Source: an uncultured Bacteroidota bacterium
GTDB taxonomy: Bacteria > Bacteroidota > Bacteroidia > 2-12-FULL-35-15
Assembly: GCA_903881065.1 (NCBI GenBank)
Contig: CAIRRW010000121.1
Span: forward strand, 1-14,814
DNA length: 14,814 nt
Direction: 5' to 3'
This document shows positions 5,449 to 13,404 of this stretch, one piece after another. Numbering within the stretch: position 1 is the stretch's first letter; each line of letters starts with the position of its first letter. The notes under the pieces were generated by a model. It saw only the letters and a program-made list of their open reading frames with translations, had not been told where the DNA came from and ran no database searches. Both the position numbers and the translations under genes were made by a program.

Positions 5449-6687
5449 CTACTTTTTAGCATTATAATATAGAGAAGAACAATTTTCCTTTTTGAAAATA
5501 ATATTTGCCTGCACTTTTATTTCTTCTGCTTTTACAGCGAGGTATTTTTCTGTTTCTCTATTTACTATATCAGCATCTCCCAATAATTCAGCAACAGCCA
5601 AGTTTGTTGCTTTATTCAGCACATCCACTTCACCAAACAAATGAGTGGCTTCACTTTTGTTTTTCACTTTCGTTAATTCATCAGTACTTACTAATTCCTG
5701 TTTAAACTTTTCCAATACCGCTATTATTGCATCATCCGCCTGTTGCATACTCACTCCTTTTGTAAGTTTGCCGGACACAACAAATAATCCTTTATCAAAA
5801 TCACCCATTACATACGCATGTATTTCACTGAAAAGCTTTTTATCCTTAATCAATTCATTATGCAGTCGAGATGAATTACCCTGCGATAAAATATCAGATA
5901 ATAAATCTACCGCATAATATTCCTTATCAAAACGAGAACACATATGATAAACTTTATATATGGCATCCAACGGAACATCTCTTTCAACTGTTAAACTGCG
6001 AGATTCTGTTTGTACAGGTTCTTTTGGTAAATTTCTTTTTGCAATATTTCCAGTAGGAATTTTGGCAAACCATTTTTCAGTAAACTTTTTTACTTCTTCA
6101 AATTCCACATTTCCGGCAACCACCATTATTGCATTATCTGGAGTATAAAATCGTTTAAAAAAATTCTTTACATCTTCAATTTTTGCATTTTCAATATGCG
6201 AAATTTCCTTTCCTATCGTATCCCATTTATAAGGATGAACTTTATAAGCAAGTGGTCGAAGCAGAAGCCATACATCACCATAAGGCTGGTTAAGATAACG
6301 CTGTTTAAATTCTTCGATAACAACATTTCTTTGCACCTCTAAACTCTTTTCAGAAAAAGCTAAACTTAACATTCTGTCACTTTCAAGCCAGAATCCTGTT
6401 TCAAGATTCTCAGCAGGAAGTGTTAAATAATAATTTGTAATATCATTTGTAGTAAAAGCATTATTTTCCCCGCCAACACGCTGCAATGGCTCATCATAAT
6501 TAGGAACATTAACGCTTCCTCCAAACATCAAATGTTCAAATAAGTGAGCGAATCCGGTTTGTTGAGGATTTTCATCACGTGCTCCAACATCATAAAGGAT
6601 ATTGATACATGCTAAAGAAGTTGATTTATCCTGATGGATAATCACACGCAACCCATTGACTAATTTATATTTTTCAAATTTTATCAT
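5449..6687 (-). CDS. M16-family zinc peptidase (pitrilysin-like)
   Basis: The protein has the inverted zinc motif HLFEH (residues 48-52: His48, Glu51, His52). The distal glutamate ligand is probably Glu126 in VVIEEFKQRY, followed by the usual NQPYG segment. The N-terminal signature (LVNGLRVIIHQD ... DVGARDENPQQTGFAHLFEHLMF) and the region ENNAFTTNDITNYYLTLP are typical of the catalytic domain. Residues from about 160 on (IEDVKNFFKRFYTPDNAIMVVAGNV and following) match the M16 C-terminal domain. At 412 residues it is a normal single-unit member with one catalytic and one inactive domain. It has no signal peptide, so cytoplasmic action is likely. Its gene starts 33 nt after the NMO/FabK-like gene and probably shares its transcript. 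M16 proteins often occur in pairs, but no inactive partner is visible here. Confidence 0.9.
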   Translation of the reverse strand: MIKFEKYKLVNGLRVIIHQDKSTSLACINILYDVGARDENPQQTGFAHLFEHLMFGGSVNVPNYDEPLQRVGGENNAFTTNDITNYYLTLPAENLETGFWLESDRMLSLAFSEKSLEVQRNVVIEEFKQRYLNQPYGDVWLLLRPLAYKVHPYKWDTIGKEISHIENAKIEDVKNFFKRFYTPDNAIMVVAGNVEFEEVKKFTEKWFAKIPTGNIAKRNLPKEPVQTESRSLTVERDVPLDAIYKVYHMCSRFDKEYYAVDLLSDILSQGNSSRLHNELIKDKKLFSEIHAYVMGDFDKGLFVVSGKLTKGVSMQQADDAIIAVLEKFKQELVSTDELTKVKNKSEATHLFGEVDVLNKATNLAVAELLGDADIVNRETEKYLAVKAEEIKVQANIIFKKENCSSLYYNAKK

Positions 6688-6720
6688 ACTGCTTTGTATC
6701 CCCTTGCCGTTTTGTTTTAG

Positions 6721-7668
6721 TTAGAATAATGAATTTAGAATATCATTTTTTGACGTATAGTAATCTTCCATTATATCATCAATAATTTTTTTTGCCGGCT
6801 TTATTTCATTTATCATTGAAGCTATTTGACCAATTTCCAATTCTCCATGTTCCAAATCGCCTTCAAACATACCCTTTTTTGCCCTACCTCGCCCAAGTAA
6901 TTGAGATAATTCATCCTCAGAAGCTCCACTAATTTCTGCTTTCTCAACTTCATCATAGAAATTACTTTTCAATAAACGTACTGGAGTCAGTTGTTTTAAC
7001 ATCAGTTTTGTATCTCCTTCATTAGCAGAAATTATTTTATTCTTGAAATTAATATTAGCAGATGATTCTTCTGAAGCAACAAAACGGCTGCCGATTTGCA
7101 CTCCATCAGCACCTAATGCCATTGCTGCAAGCATTCCTTTGCCAGTAGCAATTCCTCCAGCAGCAATAATAGGTATTTTAACTGTTTGTTTAATTAAAGG
7201 AATTAAGCAGAAAGTGGTTGTTTCTTCCCTTCCATTATGACCTCCTGCTTCAAAACCTTCAGCTACTATTGCATCTACCCCGGCATCCTCTGCCTTTTTT
7301 GCAAACTTTGAATTGGCAATAACATGAACAACTGTGATACCATTGTCTTTTAGCTTTTGTGTCCAAGTTTTCGGATTACCTGCAGAAGTGAAAATAACTT
7401 TTACTCCTTCAGAAATAATTATATCAATATGTTTATCTGCATCAGGGTAAATCATAGGAACGTTAACACCAAAAGGTTTGTTTGTAGCCATTTTGCACTT
7501 TACAATATGTTCTTTCAGTATTTCTGGATACATGCTTCCACTCCCAATTAAACCCAAGCCACCAGCATTACTAACAGCAGAAGCTAACTCCCATCCACTG
7601 CACCAAATCATCCCTCCTTGAATAATTGGATATTTAATATCAAAAAGTTTTACAATTTTATTGTTCAT
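6721..7668 (-). CDS. FMN-dependent nitronate monooxygenase / FabK-like protein
   Basis: This 315-residue protein is a TIM-barrel flavoprotein of the 2-nitropropane dioxygenase (NMO) family, which also includes the enoyl-ACP reductase FabK. Visible signatures are YPIIQGGM (13-20), the glycine-rich SNAGGLGLIGSG (33-44), AEGFEAGGHNG (136-146, with the conserved His144), IIAAGGIATGKG (167-178) and the phosphate-binding GADGVQIGSRFV (186-197). It could oxidise nitronates with oxygen, act as a FabK-type reductase, or do another FMN reaction. The sequence alone does not let me choose. It is cytoplasmic. The M16 peptidase gene follows 33 nt later in the same orientation. A TATCTTCG element lies 34 nt upstream of the start, a near match to the Bacteroidota -7 box. 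Confidence 0.85.
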   Translation of the reverse strand: MNNKIVKLFDIKYPIIQGGMIWCSGWELASAVSNAGGLGLIGSGSMYPEILKEHIVKCKMATNKPFGVNVPMIYPDADKHIDIIISEGVKVIFTSAGNPKTWTQKLKDNGITVVHVIANSKFAKKAEDAGVDAIVAEGFEAGGHNGREETTTFCLIPLIKQTVKIPIIAAGGIATGKGMLAAMALGADGVQIGSRFVASEESSANINFKNKIISANEGDTKLMLKQLTPVRLLKSNFYDEVEKAEISGASEDELSQLLGRGRAKKGMFEGDLEHGELEIGQIASMINEIKPAKKIIDDIMEDYYTSKNDILNSLF

Positions 7669-7701
7669 TTTGTTTTTTTTCTTAATTTTGCCCTAACGAT
7701 G

Positions 7702-7709
7702 CGAAGATA
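7702..7709 (-). promoter_or_regulatory. Probable -7 element (TATCTTCG) for the flavoprotein gene
   Basis: Read on the minus strand, TATCTTCG differs from TAnnTTTG at one position and lies 33 nt before the ATG at 7668. No TTG is seen at -33. It is in the 89-bp divergent region shared with the PorG/DUF6089-like gene. Confidence 0.4.
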
Positions 7710-7757
7710 AAAAATATATTTTGTTAACGTCATAATAAAAAACTAATAAATAATTCT

Positions 7758-8696
7758 ATGCGTAAATTACTACTTGCTATATTTATTCTATCCTTTCCAC
7801 TTATTGGGTTAGGTCAGTATAATTGGGATATTGGTGCACAATTCGGAGCATCAAACTATTTAGGAGAAATGGGTGGTGGAGCTTCAACAAGACGTGATTT
7901 TGTTGCTGATATGAAGATGAAAAAAACAGAATATACATATGGTGGCTTTGCACGATATAAATTTTCATCGCTTATTTCTGCACAAGTTGCATATAATATG
8001 ATTCAAATTGATGGAGAAGATGCATCTTCAACAAATCCTGGTCGGGTAGGAAGAAATTTGTCATTTCGTGACAATATTCAGGAACTTGCTCTTACAGCAC
8101 AGATATACTTTTATGATGTACCCGATTTAGGTCATACGTATCGTTATAAAAATGATTTTAAAATGTATGCATTTGGTGGAGTTGCAGGATTTTATTATAA
8201 TCCTAAAACTTATTATCAAGGAGAATGGGTTGCCTTACGTCCTTTAGAAACAGAAGGAGTTTCTTATGGAAAGTTTAATGTTGCAATACCACTTGGGTTA
8301 GGTTTCCTTTTCACTCTTAATAAACATCATAGGATTGGTTGGGAATTCAATTGGAGAACTACATTTACTGACTATTTAGATGATGTTAGTGGTAATTATG
8401 CTGATCCTAAAACATTGTCGAGTGATATGGCACGTGCACTAGCAAACCGTAGAGGAGAATTAGGAAACCCTGATGGAATACCAGGAGTATTGCCTGCAGC
8501 AAACAATTATGGATGGGATGATAAGACTCAATCAGGAACTAAACGAGGAGATCCAGCGCATAAGGACTCTTATTTAAGCACTTCCATATATTATAGTTAT
8601 GTACTAAGAGGAAAAAGCACCTTGTACAAATCCAAATATGGAAATACATTTAAAAAATCTCAAAGAAGAAGAAAAGCTATTCACGCAAAATTCTAG
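7758..8696 (+). CDS. Outer-membrane beta-barrel protein, DUF6089/PorG-like
   Basis: The 312-residue protein has a Sec leader ending LIGLGQ (about residue 19) and then alternating beta strands with aromatic ends. The segments WDIGAQFGASNYLGEMGG, TRRDFVADMKM, GRVGRNLSFRDNIQEL, YAFGGVAGFYYNPK, LRPLETEGVSYGK and RIGWEFNWRTTFTDYLDDVSGNYADP match my memory of the DUF6089 family of Bacteroidota. This group includes PorG-like outer-membrane proteins linked to type IX secretion in some species. The tail (KSQRRRKAIHAKF) is unusually basic and follows the last strand (TSIYYSYVLRGKS). No other type IX secretion gene is in the window, so a secretion role is not shown. The gene is transcribed alone and ends 2 bp before a strong bidirectional terminator. 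Confidence 0.75.
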   Translation: MRKLLLAIFILSFPLIGLGQYNWDIGAQFGASNYLGEMGGGASTRRDFVADMKMKKTEYTYGGFARYKFSSLISAQVAYNMIQIDGEDASSTNPGRVGRNLSFRDNIQELALTAQIYFYDVPDLGHTYRYKNDFKMYAFGGVAGFYYNPKTYYQGEWVALRPLETEGVSYGKFNVAIPLGLGFLFTLNKHHRIGWEFNWRTTFTDYLDDVSGNYADPKTLSSDMARALANRRGELGNPDGIPGVLPAANNYGWDDKTQSGTKRGDPAHKDSYLSTSIYYSYVLRGKSTLYKSKYGNTFKKSQRRRKAIHAKF

Positions 8697-8698
8697 AA

Positions 8699-8766
8699 TT
8701 AAGTTATTAAAAATAAAAGAGCGAAAGATTAATAATCTCTTCGCTCTTTTATTTTTAATAACTTAA
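8699..8766. terminator. Strong bidirectional intrinsic terminator
   Basis: A perfect 27-bp inverted repeat (8699-8725 with 8740-8766) encloses a 14-nt loop, which can be closed further by partial pairing. The core AAAAGAGCGAA...TTCGCTCTTTT has an A-tract before and a T-tract after the GC-containing stem, so it can stop transcription in both directions. It lies exactly between the converging PorG/DUF6089-like gene (ends 8696) and the GT2 gene (ends 8783). Confidence 0.9.
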
Positions 8767-8782
8767 TCAAAAACAAATTAAC

Positions 8783-9532
8783 CTAATTTAAAAATTGTCC
8801 TAATTTAGAAAGTGGTTTTAAAATAAAAGTAAATAATCCTGGCTTTAAGTCATTTATTAGCCATGCTTTCTTATCCTCTCTATTTGCTATAAACCTGTTA
8901 AAAAGTGAAACATTGCTTTTCCCTCCAACACGCATTTTCACTAATACTTGTGGTAAGTAACTTGTAGTACAATTATTCTTCTCTAAAAAACGCAACATTA
9001 ACTCGTAATCTGCTGCAGATTTCAATAAGGTATTAAATATACCGAATTTACTATAACAATAATTCCGAACAAAAAATGAAGGATGAGGCGGCATCCATCC
9101 TTTTAAAAAAGATCCTCTTTTGTATTCTCCTGCTTTCCAATTTCTGATTACCTTTGAAGTATCGAACCTGTCCACATATTGCAGGTCGCCATAAACCGTA
9201 TCTATGCATTCCTTTTCAAATTGTTTTACAACCGAGGAAATAATTTGTTCGTTTGTATAAAAGTCATCTGCATGTAAAATAGCAATAATATCTCCAGTTG
9301 ATAAAGCAATTCCTTTATTAATTGCATAATAGATTCCTTCATCTTTCTCAGAAAGAAGTTTCGCAATACGAGTTTTATATTTATTAATAATGTTTAATGT
9401 ATCGTCAGTTGAATTTCCATCAACAATAATATATTCAACATTACTATAATCTTGACTAATTACTGATTGTATTGTATTTTCAATAGTTTGGGCACTATTA
9501 TAACAGACTGTAATTATTGAAACTTTCAACAT
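8783..9532 (-). CDS. Family 2 glycosyltransferase (GT-A)
   Basis: This 249-residue protein has the GT2 start KVSIITVCYNSAQTIENTIQSV, the nucleotide-binding VDGNSTDDT (37-45), DEGIYYAINKGI (64-75) and the metal-binding HADD (87-90, the DxD-like motif). An acceptor-site region GWMPPHPSFF follows, then SAADYELMLR with Asp175 as a likely catalytic base. It most resembles short GT2 enzymes of exopolysaccharide clusters (WcaA/WcaE-like). It has no membrane segment, so it is probably a cytoplasmic or peripheral enzyme transferring a sugar from a nucleotide donor to a lipid-linked glycan. The donor is unknown. It begins 3 nt after the carbamoyltransferase gene and is surely in the same transcript, which ends at the terminator at 8699-8766. 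Confidence 0.9.
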   Translation of the reverse strand: MLKVSIITVCYNSAQTIENTIQSVISQDYSNVEYIIVDGNSTDDTLNIINKYKTRIAKLLSEKDEGIYYAINKGIALSTGDIIAILHADDFYTNEQIISSVVKQFEKECIDTVYGDLQYVDRFDTSKVIRNWKAGEYKRGSFLKGWMPPHPSFFVRNYCYSKFGIFNTLLKSAADYELMLRFLEKNNCTTSYLPQVLVKMRVGGKSNVSLFNRFIANREDKKAWLINDLKPGLFTFILKPLSKLGQFLN

Positions 9533-9535
9533 CTA

Positions 9536-11260
9536 TTATCTAGAAACAATAAAGTTTTCGAGCACCAACATATCCATTTTTGTACGAAGAAAACAATCCA
9601 ATGCATTTGCTGGAGAGTTTACAATCGGTTCGTTTTCATTGAAAGATGTATTTAGTAATACTGGCACACCTGTCTTCTTATTGAATGTCGAAATCAAAGC
9701 ATGGTACTTAGGCTCAAATTTTTCATCTACAGTTTGTAAACGACCAGTACCATCAACATGAGTTACTGCAGGTATTTTATTCCTCATATTTTCCTTTATC
9801 AAATATACTTTTTCCATAAAAGGAACATTATCTGCATCAGCAAAATAATCTGAAACATATTCTTTTAAAATTGAAGGAGCAAAGGGACGAAAAGACTCCC
9901 TACGTTTGATTTTTAAATTTAATATTTCTTTAGCATCCGTTCTTCTTGGGTCAGTAATTATAGAACGATGCCCTAAAGCACGAGGACCAAATTCTGCTCT
10001 ACCTTGAAACCATCCAACAACTCCACCATCTATTATACAATCAGTAACTTTATCATACAATTCAACATCAGTATATTTTTTATAATTTACGTTCTGAGAC
10101 TTCAAATATGCTTCAATTTCAGTATCAGTAAAATGGCTTCCAAGTGAACCTGAATAAGTAGGTGTAACCCGTTTTTGTTTTAATATTTGATTATATAAAA
10201 ATAAAGCAGAACCTATTGACGTTCCGGCATCATGTCCGGCTGGAGGAATATAAACATTCTTGAATGGTGTGTTTTTTAAAACTTTTCCATTTGCTACTGA
10301 ATTTTGTGCTACTCCGCCTGCAATACATAAATTATCAATACCTGTTTTTTTGTGCAATTGACTTAAAATATGAAATATTAATTCTTCACATATTCGTTGA
10401 ACAGAAGCTGCTAAATCCTTATGATATTGAGTAAGTTCCTCTTCTCGCTTACGCACCGGGCCAAATTTCTCAACCATATAATCACTATAAATACCCTCAA
10501 TATCGGGCTCCCCTCCCTCCCAACTCATCTTTACACCATCTTTATGATGTTTAAAATATTTTAAATTTAATTTGAATAATCCATCATTTGTAAATTCAAT
10601 AACATCTTTTAATTTATCCACATAAATCGGATTGCCATAAGGTGCTAAACCCATCACTTTATATTCATCGCCATATTTAGGAAAGCCTAGATATTGGGTG
10701 AAAGAAGTGTAGAAAATTCCAACTGAATGTGGGAAGTGAACAGAATCAAGCACTTCAATTTGATTTCCATTCCCTACAGCTGTCATAGTGGAAGTAAAAT
10801 CACCAAACCCATCAATAGATAACAAAGCAGATTTTTCGAATGGGGAAGCGAAAAATGCACTTCCTAAGTGAGAACGATGATGTTCTATATTATGAATTTC
10901 TGCATTAATTTCATTTTCAGATACACCAAACTCTTCAGCTAAAGTTGCTTTTACAGATTTAACTTTTTTGGAATTTGAGTATCTATCAATAATTGACGAA
11001 ACAGAGACCTTATTCTTTAGCGTATGCTTTATCTTTTTCATTACGTTTACAGAAGGATCACGTGATATTGTAATGTAATCGATGTCTTTAATCGTAATTC
11101 CGGCATCATTTAAACAATACTTTATTGCTTCAATAGGAAAACCTGCCCAATGTTTAATGCGTCTAATACGCTCTTCTTCCAATGCTACTATTACTTCACC
11201 GTCCTTTAAAATACATGCTGACGAATCTCCGTGAAAAGCGTTTAATCCAAGTATATACAT
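9536..11260 (-). CDS. NodU/CmcH-family O-carbamoyltransferase
   Basis: At 574 residues this is a full-length member of the family that moves a carbamoyl group from carbamoyl phosphate, via a carbamoyl-adenylate, to a hydroxyl on a sugar or antibiotic. The N-terminal Kae1-like domain shows LGLNAFHGDSSACIL (4-18), EEERIRRIKH, the metal-binding HHRSH (127-131), SIDGFGDF (148-155), GGVAQNS (315-321) and GHDAGTSIGSA (342-352). The YrdC-like C-terminal domain shows GWFQGRAEFGPRALGHRS (416-433), RRESFRPFAPSI, THVDGTGRLQTV (500-511) and LLNTSFN (535-541). All key blocks are present, so it should be active. It is flanked by GT2 and GT4 glycosyltransferase genes, which points to carbamoylation of a surface glycan or its lipid-linked precursor in the cytoplasm. 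It has its own promoter at 11287-11316. Confidence 0.93.
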   Translation of the reverse strand: MYILGLNAFHGDSSACILKDGEVIVALEEERIRRIKHWAGFPIEAIKYCLNDAGITIKDIDYITISRDPSVNVMKKIKHTLKNKVSVSSIIDRYSNSKKVKSVKATLAEEFGVSENEINAEIHNIEHHRSHLGSAFFASPFEKSALLSIDGFGDFTSTMTAVGNGNQIEVLDSVHFPHSVGIFYTSFTQYLGFPKYGDEYKVMGLAPYGNPIYVDKLKDVIEFTNDGLFKLNLKYFKHHKDGVKMSWEGGEPDIEGIYSDYMVEKFGPVRKREEELTQYHKDLAASVQRICEELIFHILSQLHKKTGIDNLCIAGGVAQNSVANGKVLKNTPFKNVYIPPAGHDAGTSIGSALFLYNQILKQKRVTPTYSGSLGSHFTDTEIEAYLKSQNVNYKKYTDVELYDKVTDCIIDGGVVGWFQGRAEFGPRALGHRSIITDPRRTDAKEILNLKIKRRESFRPFAPSILKEYVSDYFADADNVPFMEKVYLIKENMRNKIPAVTHVDGTGRLQTVDEKFEPKYHALISTFNKKTGVPVLLNTSFNENEPIVNSPANALDCFLRTKMDMLVLENFIVSR

Positions 11261-11286
11261 TATTTATCTTTATTTTTTAATTTATG

Positions 11287-11316
11287 CAAAAGTAATTAAG
11301 TTTAGTAAAGTAGCAA
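11287..11316 (-). promoter_or_regulatory. Bacteroidota promoter for the carbamoyltransferase-GT2 operon
   Basis: On the minus strand, TTG (11316-11314) is followed after exactly 19 nt by TACTTTTG (11294-11287). This fits the Bacteroidota consensus TTTG-N19-21-TAnnTTTG. The -7 element ends 26 nt before the ATG at 11260. It suggests that the carbamoyltransferase and GT2 genes can be transcribed separately from the GT4 gene. Confidence 0.7.
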
Positions 11317-11339
11317 TAAAAAATAATATTGAGTTATCA

Positions 11340-12479
11340 CTACAAAAATAAGTGTCTATTTTGATTGATTATTTCGGGATTATTAATGTATTCAAGTGCG
11401 TAATCAAAAGAAGCCTTTGATAATATATTATAATCCGATTGATTTAATAACACTGTAGAATCAATTATTGATGCGAAAACAGTAAGTTCATTTAATGGAA
11501 TATCCCAGCCTATATTTTTTTCGGAAAGATGCTTCCATTGTGTTTTATCACTAATAATAACAGGTATTCCAACAGATAAAGCTTGAAGGATAATGTGTCC
11601 GAAATTTTCACCAGTAGTCGGCATAAACATAAAATGATATTCTGATAATGTATCTAATACTTTGTTACTATCCAAACTCCCTTTATAATTAGCGATTACA
11701 TTATGTGGTAATTCAGCCAATGCATTTTTACACAAAGCCCAATATTCCTGATCGTATACTGGACCATAAAAATCAAACTCTATATTTTGTTTGGTTTGAT
11801 TCAATATCTGAAGTGCGTATAATGTGTTTTTTTCAGGAGCAATACGAGCTATATTCACCAATCGAACTTTATTCTCTTTCTTAATTCGAACTGGTAATGC
11901 TGAGGTAATTAATATTTGAGGAAGAACTGCAGCGGTTTTAATTGTCACCTTTTCACCAAGTGCTTTTCTTATCTCCCGTTTCTCCGCCTCGGAAGTTGCA
12001 TGAAAAATCACTTTGTCAAAAAACTGTAATACCTTTACTGCACGAATAAAGAATTGCTTTTTTGTTTTCTTTACTCCTAATGAACCCTCAGAGAGCATTC
12101 CTCTTGCTGCAATTACAATTGATTTATTATGTTTCTTTCGTAGGTAGTATAATGGAATTAAAGTAAAATAAATCGAATAAATACCGTTGAGATATGCATA
12201 ATCATAATCTGTAGTTCGAATAAGACTTCGAACATTTTTTCTCGTTAGTTCGTCTTCCGAGAAGTAATACACTTTAACTCCATTTGGCAATATGTTCCAG
12301 TCATTGCTTCTTACATTAGAATATGGTGTTGTCTCACAATAATCAGTATTACGCGTTACAATTGAAAAATCGAATTCCTCTTTCAAATGCTCTACTAAAT
12401 TTGCGACAGATTGTATTGGACCACCGGCTTTATAGCCAGGTAAATACCAATCAATAAATATTAGTACTTTCTTTTTCAA
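11340..12479 (-). CDS. Family 4 glycosyltransferase (GT-B), TTG start
   Basis: This 379-residue protein begins KKKVLIFIDWYLPGYKAGGPIQSVANL, the glycine-rich N-terminal loop of GT4 enzymes that have GGPI. AARGMLSEGSL (124-134) lies at the domain boundary. The C-terminal donor domain has LVNIARIAPEKN (207-218), a Gly-Pro strand end (FDFYGP) and MPTTGENFGHIILQALSVGIPVI. The usual E-x7-E pair is Glu291 and Gln299, so the second acidic residue is replaced. The start codon is TTG: an in-frame stop lies eight codons upstream with no ATG or GTG between, and the conserved sequence begins at once. There is no signal peptide, so it acts at the inner face of the membrane in glycan assembly. The carbamoyltransferase gene follows after 79 nt containing a promoter. 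Confidence 0.88.
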   Translation of the reverse strand: MKKKVLIFIDWYLPGYKAGGPIQSVANLVEHLKEEFDFSIVTRNTDYCETTPYSNVRSNDWNILPNGVKVYYFSEDELTRKNVRSLIRTTDYDYAYLNGIYSIYFTLIPLYYLRKKHNKSIVIAARGMLSEGSLGVKKTKKQFFIRAVKVLQFFDKVIFHATSEAEKREIRKALGEKVTIKTAAVLPQILITSALPVRIKKENKVRLVNIARIAPEKNTLYALQILNQTKQNIEFDFYGPVYDQEYWALCKNALAELPHNVIANYKGSLDSNKVLDTLSEYHFMFMPTTGENFGHIILQALSVGIPVIISDKTQWKHLSEKNIGWDIPLNELTVFASIIDSTVLLNQSDYNILSKASFDYALEYINNPEIINQNRHLFL

Positions 12480-12604
12480 CGATTTAAAATTAGTTAATTA
12501 AAGGTTTCTGTTATTAAAACAAAGAAGATGTAATTTACAATAATTATAGAAAAAATAACTCATATTTAGAATTATAAATTTATTTAACAGGAATTTACAA
12601 CAAT

Positions 12605-13402
12605 TTAAAATGCTAAAAAACTGAGCCCTATATGTAAATTAATTAATTGGTCACGAAATAACCTCTTGTTTACTTCCTGTTTCATTGATTGTTCAAATGT
12701 AATTTCACCATTATTTTTAAAAGAGAAATCTCCATCTGAATTTAAGTATGCGAATATTCCTGCTGGTGTAATACCTAATCTTAATCCATAATCTAAAACA
12801 ATTTTATCAAATAAAACTCTAGAACGCCCCATTGTAAATGTAATTGCAAATGTATTGAATTGATAATCACCAGTACCACCAACACCATTCAACCCAGTGC
12901 TACTATTATAATAATATGTAAAGGCATTTCTATCATAAGTAAGATGAGAAAACATTAACAAAAGTTCCAACTTCTTATATTTACCTATAGGAGCCAACAT
13001 CCCCTGCTTATAAAACTTGAATCCTAGTCCAACGTTTACATTTTGTAACTGCATTGGAATAAATGGCTTTGGATCGTAAGAATAATAGTAATACTGGTTA
13101 TCCCCAAACTCATCAACAGTGTATCCTGAAAATGTTTTAGATGTGTACACTCCTGTTTTAAGAGTCTGAACAGATACACAAAAGTTCGTTTTGTTCTTAA
13201 TAACATATTCTAAATTTAAACAATGAGTAGTATTGACCCCACTAAAGTTATCAGTGCTGCTTGCATTAGCAGTAAGGCCTTGACTGGCAACCATAAAGTA
13301 ATTTGAATAACCGATAATAAATCTTTTACCCATATACCCCGAAACTTGAGACATGCAGGTATAATTAAGCACGAAAAAAAATATTAATAATTTCCCTTTC
13401 AT
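12605..13402 (-). CDS. Outer-membrane beta-barrel-like protein
   Basis: The 265-residue product has a Sec leader (MKGKLLIFFFVLNYTCMSQ). The Cys in it is followed by Met-Ser-Gln, with cleavage likely after the Gln, so a lipoprotein is less likely. The mature chain alternates beta strands and turns rich in Tyr, Phe, Asn and Gly (KRFIIGYSNYFMVA, MQLQNVNVGLGFKFYK, FNTFAITFTMGRSR, LDYGLRLGITPAGIF). It ends in a strand finishing with Phe (LHIGLSFLAF), the C-terminal aromatic typical of outer-membrane barrels. I do not recognise a specific family. Its ATG lies 2 nt after the stop of the M48-like gene, so the two are co-transcribed and probably translationally coupled. A shared envelope role is a reasonable inference. 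The downstream 125 bp before the GT4 gene hold no strong terminator. Confidence 0.75.
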   Translation of the reverse strand: MKGKLLIFFFVLNYTCMSQVSGYMGKRFIIGYSNYFMVASQGLTANASSTDNFSGVNTTHCLNLEYVIKNKTNFCVSVQTLKTGVYTSKTFSGYTVDEFGDNQYYYYSYDPKPFIPMQLQNVNVGLGFKFYKQGMLAPIGKYKKLELLLMFSHLTYDRNAFTYYYNSSTGLNGVGGTGDYQFNTFAITFTMGRSRVLFDKIVLDYGLRLGITPAGIFAYLNSDGDFSFKNNGEITFEQSMKQEVNKRLFRDQLINLHIGLSFLAF

Positions 13403-13404
13403 TT

